64,000 nucleotides of DNA from Atriophallophorus winterbourni (Eukaryota; Platyhelminthes; Trematoda; Plagiorchiida; Microphallidae). The notes beneath the pieces are model-generated. The model searched no databases and was not told where the DNA came from. It saw only the letters and a program-made list of their open reading frames with translations. Below, one piece after another: positions 44,835-58,048 of this stretch. How positions within the stretch are numbered: position 1 is the stretch's first letter; each line of letters begins with the position of its first letter. The DNA lies in NCBI GenBank assembly GCA_013407085.1, contig JACCGJ010020780.1, positions 1-64,000 of the forward strand, written 5' to 3'. Made by a program: the position numbers and the translations under genes.

Positions 44835-44922
44835 TGCTGCTAAAACCACATTCATATTTAATATTCAGTTTGCATCGTTATTTTTGGTTTACTTACACAA
44901 ATGTGTCGTGAATTGAACATCT

Positions 44923-44954
44923 GTGAATAAAAACACCTTGGTGTTTTTATTCAC
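44923..44954. repeat. Perfect 15-bp inverted repeat
   Basis: GTGAATAAAAACACC, TT, GGTGTTTTTATTCAC. The CACCTTGGTG / CACCAAGGTG core recurs in each arm (for example 46045). It could be a cruciform or protein-binding site, or an ancient terminal repeat. Confidence 0.75.
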
Positions 44955-45153
44955 TTAAGGATCGAACCGATTCGAAAACATAATACCACTACGCTATTGG
45001 CCGTAAGGATCTCCAATATGGTTCTACTGGCTTTGATCTTTGTGTGAAATAAACACATTGGTGTAAAACATTCTAAATCATTACATCAATCTTTACATTT
45101 ACACAATCGTATGTTTCGCTAAATAATTCCATCATATATTTACATGTATACAG

Positions 45154-45219
45154 TCTTCATTCACTCGAACAAAAGATTCGGTGTCCATCGAAACCCCCTC
45201 GTACGTTCAACGGAATCGA
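45154..45219 (+). CDS. 66-nt exon A (unit 3)
   Basis: CAG acceptor, 22 open codons (SSFTRTKDSVSIETPSY..., ending RNR), GTAAGT donor. Confidence 0.55.
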
Positions 45220-45298
45220 GTAAGTTTGAGATCACGATGGGCATATTGAAATTACTTTATTATACTTCCCTCGCTAATTCATATGCTTGATTTTATAG

Positions 45299-45364
45299 TT
45301 TACATTTTATCCGCCCGCGCCTTATCCAAATCGCTCACCTAGGAGAAATTCAATGTCACCGCTG
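45299..45364 (+). CDS. 66-nt exon B (unit 3)
   Basis: TTTTATAG acceptor, 22 open codons (FTFYPPAPYPNRSPRRNS...), GTACGT donor. The last exon KVVT-stop is at 45535-45549. Confidence 0.55.
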
Positions 45365-45735
45365 GTACGTAATGATGATTTGTAGTAAGTTGCTTTATTA
45401 TCGTGGTCTCATCTGAGTTCTGAGTCGATGATGACCATAGATGTGCATTACAAGCGCGTGACGATCTCATGCTCTGAAGTGTTAATAATCTAATTAGAGT
45501 GGACAAATATCTACTTCATGACTCAAATTTATAGAAAGTAGTCACCTGAACGGGGCACCTACATGCCATGAAGTAGATATTATTCCACTCTAGTTAGATT
45601 AGAAATACTTTAGACCACGAGATCGTAAAGCGCTTGCAATGCACATCTATTGTCATCATCGACTCAAAACTCAGATGACACACCGATTTTAAGCACCTTA
45701 CGAATCACTAGTGACTACAAATCATCATTACGTAA

Positions 45736-45801
45736 CAGCGTTGAAATTGAATTTCTCCTCGGTGAGCGATGTGGATAATGCGCGGGCGGGTAAAATGTAA
45801 A
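45736..45801 (-). pseudogene. Exon B, right-arm inverted copy (unit 3)
   Basis: Open over 66 nt on the - strand, but the donor is TTACG instead of GTACG. Confidence 0.38.
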
Positions 45802-45880
45802 CTTTAAAAACAAGCATATGAATTAGCGAGGAAAGTATAATAAAGTAATTCGAATATGCCCATCGTGATCTCAAACTTAC

Positions 45881-45946
45881 ACGATTCCTTTGAGCGTATG
45901 AGGGGGTTTCGATTGACACTGAATCTTTTGTTCGAGTGAATGAAGA
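45881..45946 (-). CDS. Exon A, right-arm inverted copy (unit 3)
   Basis: Open over 66 nt on the - strand, CAG acceptor, GTAAGT donor. Confidence 0.38.
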
Positions 45947-46305
45947 CTGTATACATGTAAATATATGATGGAATTATTTAGCGAAACATACGATTGTATA
46001 AATGTAAAGATTGAACGTATTCATCATTTAGAATGTTTTACACCAAGGTGTTTGGTTCACACAAACAGCAAATCCAGTAGAACTATATTTTATATCGTTA
46101 CGGCCAATGGCGTAGTGGTCATGTTTTCGAATCGGTTCGACCCGTAAGTGAACAGGACTCAAAATGTTTGATTCAAGGTTTTTCAATTCACTACTCATTT
46201 CTGTAAGTAAACAAGAAAACTTAACGATGGAAAATGAATAATAAACGTGAATGTCGTTTTAACAGCAGGATATATATATATATATCCTGCTGCTAAAACC
46301 ACATT

Positions 46306-47868
46306 TGTTTTATCTGTGGTTTGCTACTGTTGGCCCGCCGTGTGGTCAGACAGTACACAACCGTTACTGAACTCGTCTATTCTGCGAATGCAAAGAGTAT
46401 CACAAGTGTGCGAATGCGTGAATATAATAGTGAGTGAAAATCATAATTTGAACTCACCATCGATATTGATTGGTGATTAATCGATAGTTCGTTCCCTGAC
46501 TATACAACAGAGGGTGCCCTCCTAACACCTCCCCGTTTAAGCTTCGTTGTGGTGTTGTTACTGGAGCACGTCTTCCATCGGCTCACCTTCTTGGTTTGCA
46601 TTCCGTGGTTTTAATTTGAGGCGGCTCTTCCTCCTCTGAATTTCCATCTTCTAGGGTCTTGAAGGTGGTGAAGACAGGATAGGGATCATTTAACACTGAG
46701 TTCCTAAAATAGTTTGCCCGGCAGTAATTTTTGTTATGCTCCTTTGTGTTGCACCACTGACATCGGTGTTTCTTGAATGGGCAGTAACGCATAAAATGCT
46801 ATTCGTCACATTGGAAACACTGGGATGAGGGCTTGGCGTCTTGATCGACACGATGATTATTCTTTGGTGGTTGACGGCAACACCACCGGCTCATTCTGGC
46901 AGGGGTTGTGTTCGACCAGCGCAGTTTCACGCTTAAAATTCAGCAGTCTCTGGCATTCAGTTGTGATTGACTTCATCTTGATGTTCAGATCTTGGTCGAG
47001 TCGCGACAGTAGTCTCGTGCGAATATATTGATACTTCTCTGAATGCAAACCACAAATATCCGCGATCGAAATTGGTGTTCAGTCATATCTTTGAACTTGA
47101 ACTGTTCACACGCTCTATTAACTTTTCCTGCATAAGTCACAAAACCATCGCAATCCTCTTTGACCAATTTCATCCAATTATATCGTCTGTTAAACAGAGA
47201 AGACTGTTGACAAAAGATTTGCTCAAGCAGTTGTACAATCGGATCAAAAGTCAATGCACTTGGAGATTTTGGCAAAATTAAGTTGATAAACTTCTCATGT
47301 TCCAACGTGCCCAGTGTTCTGAGCAGCAGTCTCGTTTTTTGACCATCATCTGCGTTTTGAGGTCGGATTGAAAAATATCTTTGAACCTCTTGAACCAAAA
47401 TTCGAAGGTGAGACCGCTTTCTGTGTGGTAATTGAATTCGGGGATGCTGTTGATGATTGCTTCCACCACTGGATTTTGTACGTCAGTCTTCTTGTCTTCA
47501 GAAATGACACTCAGATTTTTCAAAAGTACCTGGATCAAACGGGCTTGAGCTTCTTGTGGTTGTGGTTGCTGAAGTATTGATTTTAATTTTTCTGCTGTGA
47601 TTGCCATTTCGAATTGCAGGGTTCTATTCTCCCCGTCGCCAAGTTGTTATGTTTGTTAGTTTGCTACTGTAGGCCCAGCCGTATGGTCAGAGAGAACACA
47701 ACGGTTACTGAACTCGTTTATTCAACGAATGCAATGAGTATCACAAGTGAGCAAATGTGTGAATATCACAGTGAATTAAAATCATAATTTGAACTCACCA
47801 TCGATATTGATTGGTGATTAATCGATAGTTCGTTCGCTGTCTATACAACAGAGGGTGCACTCCTAACA
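46306..47868 (-). mobile_element. Gag-only LTR retrotransposon (unit 3)
   Basis: LTRs at 46306-46527 and 47650-47868. Flanks ...ACCACATT and TCATTCACATTT show the CATT target repeat most clearly. The distal gag part is slightly more altered than in units 1 and 2. Confidence 0.76.
46444..47607 (-). pseudogene. gag: Ty3/gypsy-type Gag, frameshifted (unit 3)
   Basis: Same frameshifts as units 1 and 2, plus extra changes at the C-terminal end (the frame stops at 46583). Confidence 0.68.
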
Positions 47869-48261
47869 TCATTCACATTTAATATTCATTTTGCATCGTT
47901 AATTATTTTTTGTTTAGTTACATTAATGAATCGTGAATTGAACAACGTGAATCAAAACACTTTGGTGTGTCCCATTCACTTACGGATCGAACCGAATCGA
48001 AAACATATGACCACTACGCTATTTGCCGTGACGATATCTAATAGGGTTACACTGAATTCGATCTTTGTGTGAACCAAACACCTTAGTACAAAACATTACA
48101 AACGATGAATACCTTCAAACTGTGGCCTCAGGTGAATCTGTATAAAACAGAAATTAAACTCTTTCTTTCTGTTTTAAAAATTACCAAACTAATTACTTCA
48201 ATTACTCCACGTGACTTGTATAAAAAACAACGTAGATTGCAACTGTTTTTCTATTATATAC

Positions 48262-48336
48262 ATGAAATACTTATCAATTTTTGCGTCTCTTTTCTTGAAG
48301 CGATTCGGCGGCTTTTCAGAGTGTCAAAATTTAAAC
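48262..48336 (+). CDS. Candidate first exon MKYLSIF (unit 3)
   Basis: Same as 12126-12200, with the TATA box at 48219-48226. Confidence 0.42.
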
Positions 48337-49199
48337 GTGAGTGATCTTTCATGATACATCCTTACATAGCTAGCAGTGTCGAAACTATGAATTAATATTA
48401 GAAAGTATTTCTGCATTAATGCAAACTGGTCACGCGTTGAAGCTTCCAGTTTATGGCCAGTTGGTTTCAAGGTCAGTCTAGAATAGTTGAAATAAATCAA
48501 TGATTTGTTCTGCCTGAACTGCTTACGATGTTGATGTTGTTTACATCGAGAACTCTATATTGTGTACAATTTATTGTTCACAAATTGGGGCTCACTTTAA
48601 TTCGGCAAACAATTATGCTAGCAACACAAACTAAAATGAAAGGCCAAGTTGAACAATGATACATATGAACCCAATTCGTAAAACTTGTGATATATCTGCA
48701 CACACAACTCCCATGTACAATAACTTTTACCGGAGTTTGTCCAATAGTAGTACGAAATAGCTCGGTTATACGATTAAAACAAATGTTTCTTTTGGTGGTT
48801 CAAAGGTAAGCAAAATTTTGTGTAAGAGATGTCTTCGTAGTATAAACAATTTTGCAACCGGTAAGACGCGGACATTCTTTAAATGTCCGACCTATACCCT
48901 CGAACCACTGAAACGAACAATCATGCAGAATGGAACAGACAGCACAAGGTAAAATACACATTCCCGATTGTAATATTGCCGATAATCGAATGATTGTATT
49001 AAAAATAGTTCAAAGATATGACTGAAGACCAATTTCGATCGCTGATATTTGTATGTGGTTTGCAGTCAGAGAAGGATCAGGAGATTCGCATGAGACTACT
49101 GTCGCGACTCGACCAAGATCCGAACATCAACATGATGTCAATCACAACCGCATGCCAGTGACTGCTAAATAATTCCATCTTATGTTTATATTTTAATAG

Positions 49200-49408
49200 T
49201 CTTCAATCACGCGAACAAAAGATACAGTGTCAATCGAACACCCCCGTAAGCTCAACGGAATCGAGTAAGTTTGAGATTACGATCGGCATATTCGAATTAC
49301 TTTATTTTACTTTCCTCGCTAATTCATATGCTTGTTTTTACAGTTTACATTTTACCCGCCTACGCCTATCCATATCGCTCACCGACAAGGCATCCAATGT
49401 CAACGCCG
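49200..49408 (+). pseudogene. Second exon A and B copies, broken (unit 3)
   Basis: Both blocks (49200-49264, 49344-49408) are 65 nt, identical to unit 1. Confidence 0.5.
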
Positions 49409-49625
49409 GTACGTAATGATGTTTTGTAGTCACTAGTGATTCGTACGCTGCTATTTTATAGTGGTCTCATCTAAGTTCCGAGTCAATGTTTACCATAGAT
49501 GTGCATTGCAATGGCGTGACGATCTTATGCTCAAAAATGTTTGTAATCCAATTAGAGTGGAATAATATCTACTAGTGGCTCAACTTTATAGAAAGTAGTC
49601 TCCTGAACGGGGCATCTGCCTGCTA

Positions 49626-50071
49626 TCATCATGTGTTTAACGCTCAGCAACCGATAGAAACAACGTCTCTCCTGACGCTCAAATATGATGCTTCTACACA
49701 AACATGCGCTTGTGATGTACATCCATGGTCGAGATCTATCGAAAGATATAAACAACAGTAAACATGATTATTGTACCGAAGGATCCGCAGTTGCAGCTGA
49801 GAGAAATTGCTCTGTAGACCAGCATTAGAAAGCTTGCCTACAGTAGTTAATTTGTCCATCTACTACTTGTTAAAGAAGTGACGGATTCACTGTGAATGAA
49901 AAGCAAAAACACACATGTGGTTGAACAGGTTTGTCGTACCAGTCTTATAAAACAGTGGCATACAAGCGCTACTTGTCGTTTGACAATCTTTCCGGAAAAC
50001 GTTCCAGAGCATTGTATGTACAAGCAATTCATCACTGCACTTGATACGTTAAATCGCTTCCGAAACTTTTT
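49626..50071 (+). pseudogene. Cysteine-containing coding remnant (unit 3)
   Basis: Identical to the unit 1 copy. Confidence 0.3.
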
Positions 50072-50938
50072 TTAATTATTATAGTCATTTCGCGCAAACA
50101 CTGCCTCTAACATTTTCTAACGCTCGTCGATTATAAACACCATTTCCATATTCAAAAGGCTGTTGCTTCAGTCAATATGTAGTAGCACATAAGGCGAATT
50201 TTAATCAAGAAGTATAAATGTACATTCATTATTCAAGAATTTTATGGGAACCAAACTAATAGTTTCACAATTACCATGTCACAGTGAATTTTCGTTCATG
50301 GAAAAAATAAGTGAAAATCATGTTTAATGGTCTAAAATAGCATCGGGTTTGATAACAGCAATGGGCTGAGGAGAATTAAAATATTAATGAATAAAAACAA
50401 TATGGACAAATAGATTAAATATTATATTGGTAGTCGGGGAACGAATAATAAAATAACTTTTTTATTAAGTTTCAAACTCATGAAAGATGGTTGAGTGAAT
50501 AACCGTAAAGGTAAACAGTTCCAAGTGAAACACGCACAGACAGGATGAAAATAGGTTTTTTCAGTTTAGGCGGGAATGAGGTTGTTGGGTGAGGCGACCT
50601 TACCCAAGACACGTGCGACCTCGGTAATGTCATTATCAGAACAGTGTGGATGCATGCTGTGACATGTTGTAACCTCACGCTTCAATGTCTTTATCCGAAC
50701 ATGCGTTGTCCTGCTCTGAACGGACTACTTTACCGCTTACTTCGAACACCCCCTCCTTTTATGTCTATAAACAGGACCTGTCGAGCTCTGGGCCTGGCGA
50801 ACCTGTGCTCTGAGTCTCGTCTTGGTCATTGCATAACCATTCGTTGTCGTCCTATTCTCTGTCTCAACAGGATTTGTCTCTCGTACCATCTAGTTGATCC
50901 CTTGGTACAAATGTCTCTCCAATCCAGTACATAGCAAC

Positions 50939-53338
50939 TTGGCGACGGAGAGTTTCCAATCATGTCCCCTAAATCCGAAGTGTTTGTTTTACAAAAGCTG
51001 CTCGATCGTCTACTCCAAATAAAAGGAGCTCTTATTTCTAACGAATGATCCTAAATCTCCATCTATCGAAACTCCCATGTCATCTATCATCGAATTTCAC
51101 GTCGACCCGGATAATAATGTGACATTCCGGCGTTATGATGATATATTTCGAACCGACATCAAAGACCTGGGAGATGACTGCAATGTTTGACATGCTGTTG
51201 CGTAAATTGGGTGCAGCGGAATTATATAAATATTGCAATTTAATTCTTCCTCAGAATCCACGTTACCGTAAATTCGAAGAGATATTCGAAATGGAACGGA
51301 ATCGTCTCGAGCAGGATCCAACTATGACACTCCAAGCCATCCAAGAAGAACACCAACGTCTCATGAACATTCAAAACGACTCCGCCCTCGTGACTAGCTT
51401 ATAATTATGGTGGTATATCAACCAAAACAGAGCAACACTCAACACCCGTCTCCGCATCTAACACTACAACCAAATCTGCCAAACACAACCCAGAAATCCA
51501 AGCCACCGTATTCATGATGACATTGCGGAGAATGGCACTTTCACCTAAAATGCTCCCACAGAACCAATCGATGCAAGCAACGCAAAGATGGTTTCTGTCT
51601 TAAAACAGCCAACCGGAAGACAACAAACAAAGGAAGAAGGTTCTTCACACGTAGTCGCACCCGAACCTCGAAACCCTTTCCACGGTCACTCAGCCTTTGT
51701 GCTAACCAGCAGTCTGTAAATCCCATTGTTCGCAAATACACAACTGTAGAATTCAATAGTTATACTGTAAGATTGCAACTTGATACCGTTTCAAGCGCAT
51801 GCGGATCCTGATCATACTGTCCTTACCTGATGAGTGCAAACAACACGAAACCGGTCGTGTGGTGTGTGCCCGACAGAAAAGCATGCAAATGAATATTGTG
51901 ATACGGCTCCTGTTATCACCGTTATCTCGACAACAACATGGGAATCACTTGGCAACCCTAACTTGAACCCACAAGTCACTGAGCAATCAGTGCATGTGAC
52001 GGTGCACTGAACTTATACGGTCAGTTTATCTGCGTTGTGAAGTTTCGTAGTTTTACGTATCCCATTGCAATCTAAATCTACTGGGTCTCGACTGGATCGA
52101 ACATAATTGTCTGTTAGAGCTACCGATAGCCACGATATGCGACCAAGCTCAACCTGTCGTGGTTCATTACTTCTCATCTAACATTTTACCGGAACAAATC
52201 GGAGATGTATTTCGTGATAAACTACGGCACTGCATGAAATTTCAAGCTAACTTACATTTGCGTCCCGGTCGAAAACCTGTTTTCCGACCCAAGCGTCTGT
52301 TACCGTACTCCTCTATCGAACAGGTAGACGCAGAACTCACTCGACTACAACAAGCTGGTATCCTTGTGCCTGTCACATAATCTGATTCGGCGGACCCCAT
52401 TGCTGTCGTTAAAAAGCCAATGGTTCGATCTGTAGTTGCGCTGACTTCTCTACTGTACTGAATAATGCTCTAGAATCTAACCGTTACTCGATACAAGTTC
52501 CTGAGAATCTATTCACAATCCTAAACGGCGCTACGTGCTATGCTAAACTGGATATAGCTGATGCTAACCTCCAAATAGAAGTCGATCCGGCTAGTCGCGA
52601 ACTCTTGATTATCAACACACATCAGGACTTGTTCAAAAAACAATGGATTGCCGTTCGGGATAAGAACGGCTACAGCTATTTTCCAACAAGTCATGGATAC
52701 AGTACTTGCTGACCATCCCGGAGTAGCAGTATATATGGATGATATTTTAGTTGTCGGATCACCCTCCAATCAATTACAATCACTATAGTGGCAGTACTTC
52801 AATACTACAGTTTTCGTCTACAACCGAAAAAATGCCAGTTCTATCATACATTAATCAAGTATCTTAGATTTATTTGTGATACATCTGGCCGACGACGAGA
52901 CAAGGAAATCTTTCAGTCGATACCGGAAATGCCGCCAGCCAATTAAAACTAATGCTGTCATCAGACCTACTGCTCACTCAATATGACCCTCGATTACGGA
53001 TTACTGTTGCTGCAGATGCATCCCAGCATGGAGTGGGAACAGTCATTTTGCACACTCTGGCTGATGGTTCCCAGATGGCCATTATGCATGCTTCATAAAC
53101 ACTGACAAAGACTGAGCGGAACTACGGACCGATAGAAAAGGATGCAATGGCCATTGTATTTGCTGTTCGACGGTTCCATAATTTTTGTCACGGAAGACGC
53201 TTCCCCCTCTTAACTGACCACAAACCGTGACTTGCTGATTTTGCTTCAAGTCCACTGCAAAGATTAGCAATCACACTTCTCGGATATGAGTTCGATATAC
53301 ATTATCGCCGGAGCGAAAATCTCAGCAGCAGAGAGATA
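50939..53338 (+). mobile_element. Ty3/gypsy remnant (unit 3)
   Basis: The protease region is kept, with LQLDTVS at about 51773. RT YMDD is at about 52735. A deletion of about 145 bp at 52931 removes the segment between RT and RNase H. It ends at the same truncation point as the other copies. Confidence 0.78.
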
Positions 53339-54721
53339 CGAACATCTAAATTGAACGTCAAATATGCGCGAGATTCGGATTTATTCCGTTTTATTCGGCT
53401 GGTTTCAAAGTAAACATATTTCGAACGAAAATCCTTTCGGAGGATATTAGGTAGTAAATATGGAATAGTCAACTCCTTCAAATACTTGCGCGGCCACCTT
53501 TGTCACATGATAAAGAATTTCGTCCAGCTGTTCAACGATGAACAATCACTCCCGAAGAATGGTGGAATGAAAATTATTGATACGATGATATGTACTAATG
53601 CAAAATGACTTATGTTTCGTTAGTAAAGCGTTTAAGTTTGAGCACTTACACACCGAGAAGAAGTTCAGAATATTTAAGAATTTATGGTCTCAAAAAGCAC
53701 ATAACCTCACAATTACCCTAGCATAGGAAGTGTTCTTTAATGAAAAATTAAGAACAAATAATCATGTAATGGCACGTATAGTCCAGTTTAATACTTGCCA
53801 TGAGACAACAGGCATTTGTCGTTAAATAATTATTAAAAATACGTGTCCAAATATCGAAAGAAATTTTCGATGCTAGGAGCAATAAAAATACTTTCGGGGA
53901 GGGCATTCTGAAGGAAACAGACACGGAAAGGATAAAAATACCGGCGACAGATAATACTGGAATGGTGAATTTGTAGAATCGCCAAGTGACTGCGTGTACT
54001 GTGTGACTCACGGTATTCAAATAAATGGTTAAGGGATGATGTAGGTTATGTAATAGAAGCAAGCATGTAAATAACATCACAATGCACGCTGTTGTTTAGA
54101 CTGTCGCATACCCAGACTCTAAGTGGTGTACCGAGTTTTACTAGATATTATACCTTTCGAAAGAATATGACACAGTTGGTGCAGCAGTCGTTGTGTTGCG
54201 TTCAGTGGCCTATAGATTGTTAAACATTCAGTATTAATTTCTCTGTGAATAAGATTGTTTAAATTAGACCAACATATTCAAATCTCTCGGTATCATTAAA
54301 ATACTGCTCTTAATTTTGGCTGCTTCAAAGTAAATATATTTCAGTAACGCATTGCAGCTTTAAGTTTGTAGCATTCCTACTTTTATCCATTGGGTTTACT
54401 ATGATTTTGTTCGAGATGACGTAATCGTTGTAGTTCATTGTAACAAGAACGGTGCGGAGTTCCCATTTTTGACTAGTAATCGGTTAATGACTTTATTGTC
54501 TATATACCGAACTACGAGCTCAATATAAGCTTCATCGGTCACAAACTGAAGATGACTAATATATATTGCATTATCCTATCCAAATAATATGGAAAGTTCT
54601 AGGGACCAGCAACATCGGTTCCACAGAATTTTGATAAATTGCCACATAGTAATGGAAACAATCACTTGATAATAACACGAATGTCAATTTTGCAAATCAA
54701 AGGTATAATACTATTTTCCAG

Positions 54722-54834
54722 GTGGAAATTTATTAGCGAATAAGAAGGAAATCATGTTTCTGCATGAAATCAGAATGGCTCGGCAAATACCATTTCAACG
54801 ACGATTAGAATATCTTCTTTCACTAATGCAATAA
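54722..54834 (+). CDS. Candidate 3' terminal exon, unit 4
   Basis: Same acceptor, frame, length and TAA stop as 18665-18777. A second terminal-exon-like frame (FGDANQPCPFC, ending TGA) follows an acceptor at 55044-55092, and also at 18987-19035 in unit 2. Alternative last exons are therefore possible. Confidence 0.4.
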
Positions 54835-55556
54835 AAACACGTCAGGTGTTAACAATATAAGGTAAGATTCTATTATTAAGCAGTACATGAAAAGCAATCA
54901 GCGGGTGTGGTTTGCACCATAATAGTGGTTTTCTCAACTTTTCTACTGTCTTTTAATAACTCAAATTGGTAATTTTTCTGACTTTGTGCTTAAACTTGTG
55001 ACTGTTAGGTCAAACATAATTCAAATTTTTAATTTAATATCAGGTTCGGCGATGCCAATCAGCCATGTCCATTTTGCATAGAGCCAGAATGAATTTCGCA
55101 TGCATTTTCTCTTCCAGATGTACATTAGTAATTCCATCATGAAGTCGTCGGTGTGCTTTACCACTTACGAAATAGCTGCAGCTTTGTATAATTAGTTTTC
55201 AAAATAATAGGAATATTTTACTGCTGATTTGAGCATCTGACTAGTTGAACTAAAGTATCAGCGGTTTATAGAGGATCGAATGCAATGTCTGAGGTTCTAC
55301 ACTTCGTTGCAAGGAAGCATTCGGTGTGATGATTGATCCAATAGGCGTATCCCTTAATCCGCACGTAGCCACTCAGTTTAAACATCAAAGCATTATCATT
55401 AAATTTCCTGGAAGGTTTAGTATAAATAGTAGTGCGAATGAGCTCAAGTATAATAATGGATAGGTATGATAACTGCAGTATTTATTGTTAGCACATATAA
55501 CCGTGTGTATCTTGAATTTAATTTACGATTCGTTTTCTAAAAATCTTATCAGGTTA

Positions 55557-55765
55557 TCAATCAATCAATTAATATAAATTTTCATTCATCATTAGGTCAT
55601 CGAGGTCCATTGGGTCGGTTCTTTTCTCCAATAAATGTGATATCATTTTAACCACCGAGCAGGGTGTTGGGCTGCCCTTACTGGGTCTGGGTTGAACGCA
55701 ATTCCGAAAGCACACAACCTGGCAGTATACGAAAGTCGAATGATGTATCCGCTGTCATCCCCCAA
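55557..55765 (-). repeat. Degenerate retroelement 3' end, unit 4
   Basis: Same as 19498-19710 in unit 2, with one missing base near 55712 that shifts the frame. Confidence 0.35.
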
Positions 55766-56164
55766 TGTGGTTCAGTTAGTTTTTCATAGTAAACAGAGCA
55801 AATCGATTTACCACGATTCAACGTAGAGCAAATTTACACAGCGGAATTTAATTGAACTAGAGTAATTGTGTTCGGCATTTAGTTTGGATCTATGACAGAA
55901 ATGAATTAATTTGTCTCATGCCACCACTAATGTATCCACTTATAAAGGTACAAATTTAAGATCGTTCAAATCGATAATCAAGGTGTCCGAGTTCGTTACC
56001 AAAAAATATTGACCATGTTCTCGGAAATGCTAAAGAATGCTGATCCGTATATTGCATCCCAAGTTAATAGATAATCATGACTACTCATCATCAGCAAATC
56101 CCTCCGAATATTCGCAGATCGCACCACCGCGAAGTTGAACCTGAAAAATATTTAATTGTGATTT

Positions 56165-56209
56165 TCGGTAACGTTTCTTTTCTGACGCAGAAGCTTCGTC
56201 TGATCAAGG
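56165..56209 (-). ncRNA. Decayed hammerhead-like motif, family I (unit 4)
   Basis: Core CAGACGA, helix II AGCTTCTG-CGT-CAGAAAA, then GAAACGTTACC. Same position in the unit as 20108-20152. Confidence 0.42.
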
Positions 56210-57849
56210 ATATTAGTCAGAACGGGGAACGTGATTAATCTCTGAAGCCACCATCTCTTATTGGGCGTATCACAAGAGAGCCTATTGAACTTGTAGGTGT
56301 AGACAATGGCAAGGTCAATCAGTCTATTTACCCAGCACAGCGTGTAATCGGTAAAGGTGAATTGTAACTGTGGCTCAAATGTTCACGTTTGAACTAGTGA
56401 CAAATGATCATAACCCAAACTAGGTTATAAAATTAATTAAAAATTTAGCAGTATTTTAACATCAAAAAATATTCATTAGCCGACGCATTGCAGTGTGCAA
56501 TAATGTAGTGATGCCAAGCTTGAATATCTTGCAAACCACATGTTTGTATGCCTCTGTGCTTTCAACGGCCTCTGGGTTTTACTTAATACTCTTGGTCTGA
56601 CCAAGTTTATGTGACAATAGTGAAACGTTACTCGAAAGCCGATTTTTAATCAAATTTATTTTAATAAAAATAACTAAGTGTTCAGTATCAAACTGTACTA
56701 TAGTTAGTAAATCCGCTATCGATCATTCATCAATCAATACTGATCGCGGAGTCGTAAGGTTGCTATCGTTCACTGTATAGACATTGGAATATTCATGCAT
56801 TCAGACAAGACACCTTTCAGCATATTTACCAGTATATTCTTAACTGCGCTATTGAACTGAAAAAACTGAAATGAATTAACACAACAGGCGCGTCGAACAC
56901 ATGCGCTCGATCATGTCGCCTGACTTCATATGCTTTTTCATGACTTAACAACTTACGAGTTATTAAACACTGGTAATGATGATTCCAACAAACGGATATC
57001 ATCGAAATAAGAGACTTTAGGGAATCTCCACAATGGTACACGCAATCCATATTTCATTAAATTTCTGATGCAAATCTGCATAGTCACATGTAACTAGTAG
57101 AAAGCATGCATGAAGTTTAAGTATCGAAGTTGTGAGCATTGTCAAAACTGATGAGTTATAAGCTTATCATTTTGTATAGTTATTTGTAAACAAATGTCCA
57201 AACTATACACGGGAATCGTCAATATATTTATTTACTTCACGATACTCCTAGATATATTCACGCATCGCCGAGAACGGCTACAAATATTTGTATCTGGCGC
57301 ACAGTCGCGGTTGCTTCTTATTCCAGTTACAATGAAGAAGGGTCGCAAATGAGCGTTGAATACATTTTCTAACAAACTATGCTACTTCTTCAGCATTTGC
57401 TCATTGGAATGATTTGTGTGGATGATATTTATTGGAATTCGTGAATTTAGTAATTGGAGATCGTCGATTAAATGTTAGTCCCAACCATTATTGATTGGCA
57501 CAACTCTGCAAAGTTTCAAAAACAGTAAATCTTGGTGGTTCACATATAAAACAAAATTAATTCCTCAATAATTCGGCTTGCAAGTAGAATTCGGCACAAT
57601 CGGTTAAAACCTGGTGTTAATTGTGGAACGTTGATTAACCTCCGAGATGACGTCATTCATCTGCAAGGTCATGTTTGTGAACGAATGAGGATTGTCTATG
57701 GCTTTACATGGTGGAATTTCGGGGGCGGGGCATTTTGAACCAACCAAATGTTCTTCGGTGTTCTGTTTTGACCTTTTAACCCTTGATGTTATTTAACTGA
57801 TAACAAAGTGACACAGCACAGTTGGAAGAGATTTGCGATTGTGGAAGAA

Positions 57850-57906
57850 ATGTTTAACAAGCTGAATCGAAAACTACGTGCAATAGCTAACAGTCCCTCG
57901 AAAACA
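57850..57906 (+). CDS. Small-exon gene, exon 1 (unit 4)
   Basis: 19 codons, MFNKLNRKLRAIANSPSKT, donor GTGAGT. Substitutions are few (Asp to Asn, Arg to Thr) and the frame is kept, while flanking intron sequence has diverged more. Confidence 0.5.
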
Positions 57907-58048
57907 GTGAGTCAAACATTTTTCGCAATATTAAAAATCACTTATAATGCATATCAACCATTTAAAGTTGAATAACATGATTTGTTGATGGATCAAGTGT
58001 CTCATTAAGTTGACGGGTAAAAATATTTAAAATTATTTTTTTAATGTA

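Larger units (their letters stand above)
44834..46268. repeat. Long palindrome (unit 3), both ends intact
   Basis: The best-preserved copy. Starts CTGCTGCTAAAACC and ends TTTTAACAGCAG, with (TA)n on both sides. Arms of about 0.7 kb, spacer of about 45 nt. Confidence 0.82.
38426..53338 (+). repeat. Tandem array unit 3, mosaic of two unit types
   Basis: 38426-39324 matches unit 4 (53339-54237) almost perfectly. From 39325 the sequence becomes almost identical to unit 1 from 2626, with a short deletion at the join. Compared with unit 1, a deletion around 44070 removes the hammerhead-bearing segment (unit 1 about 7370-7890). The small-exon gene is complete here. Confidence 0.88.
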
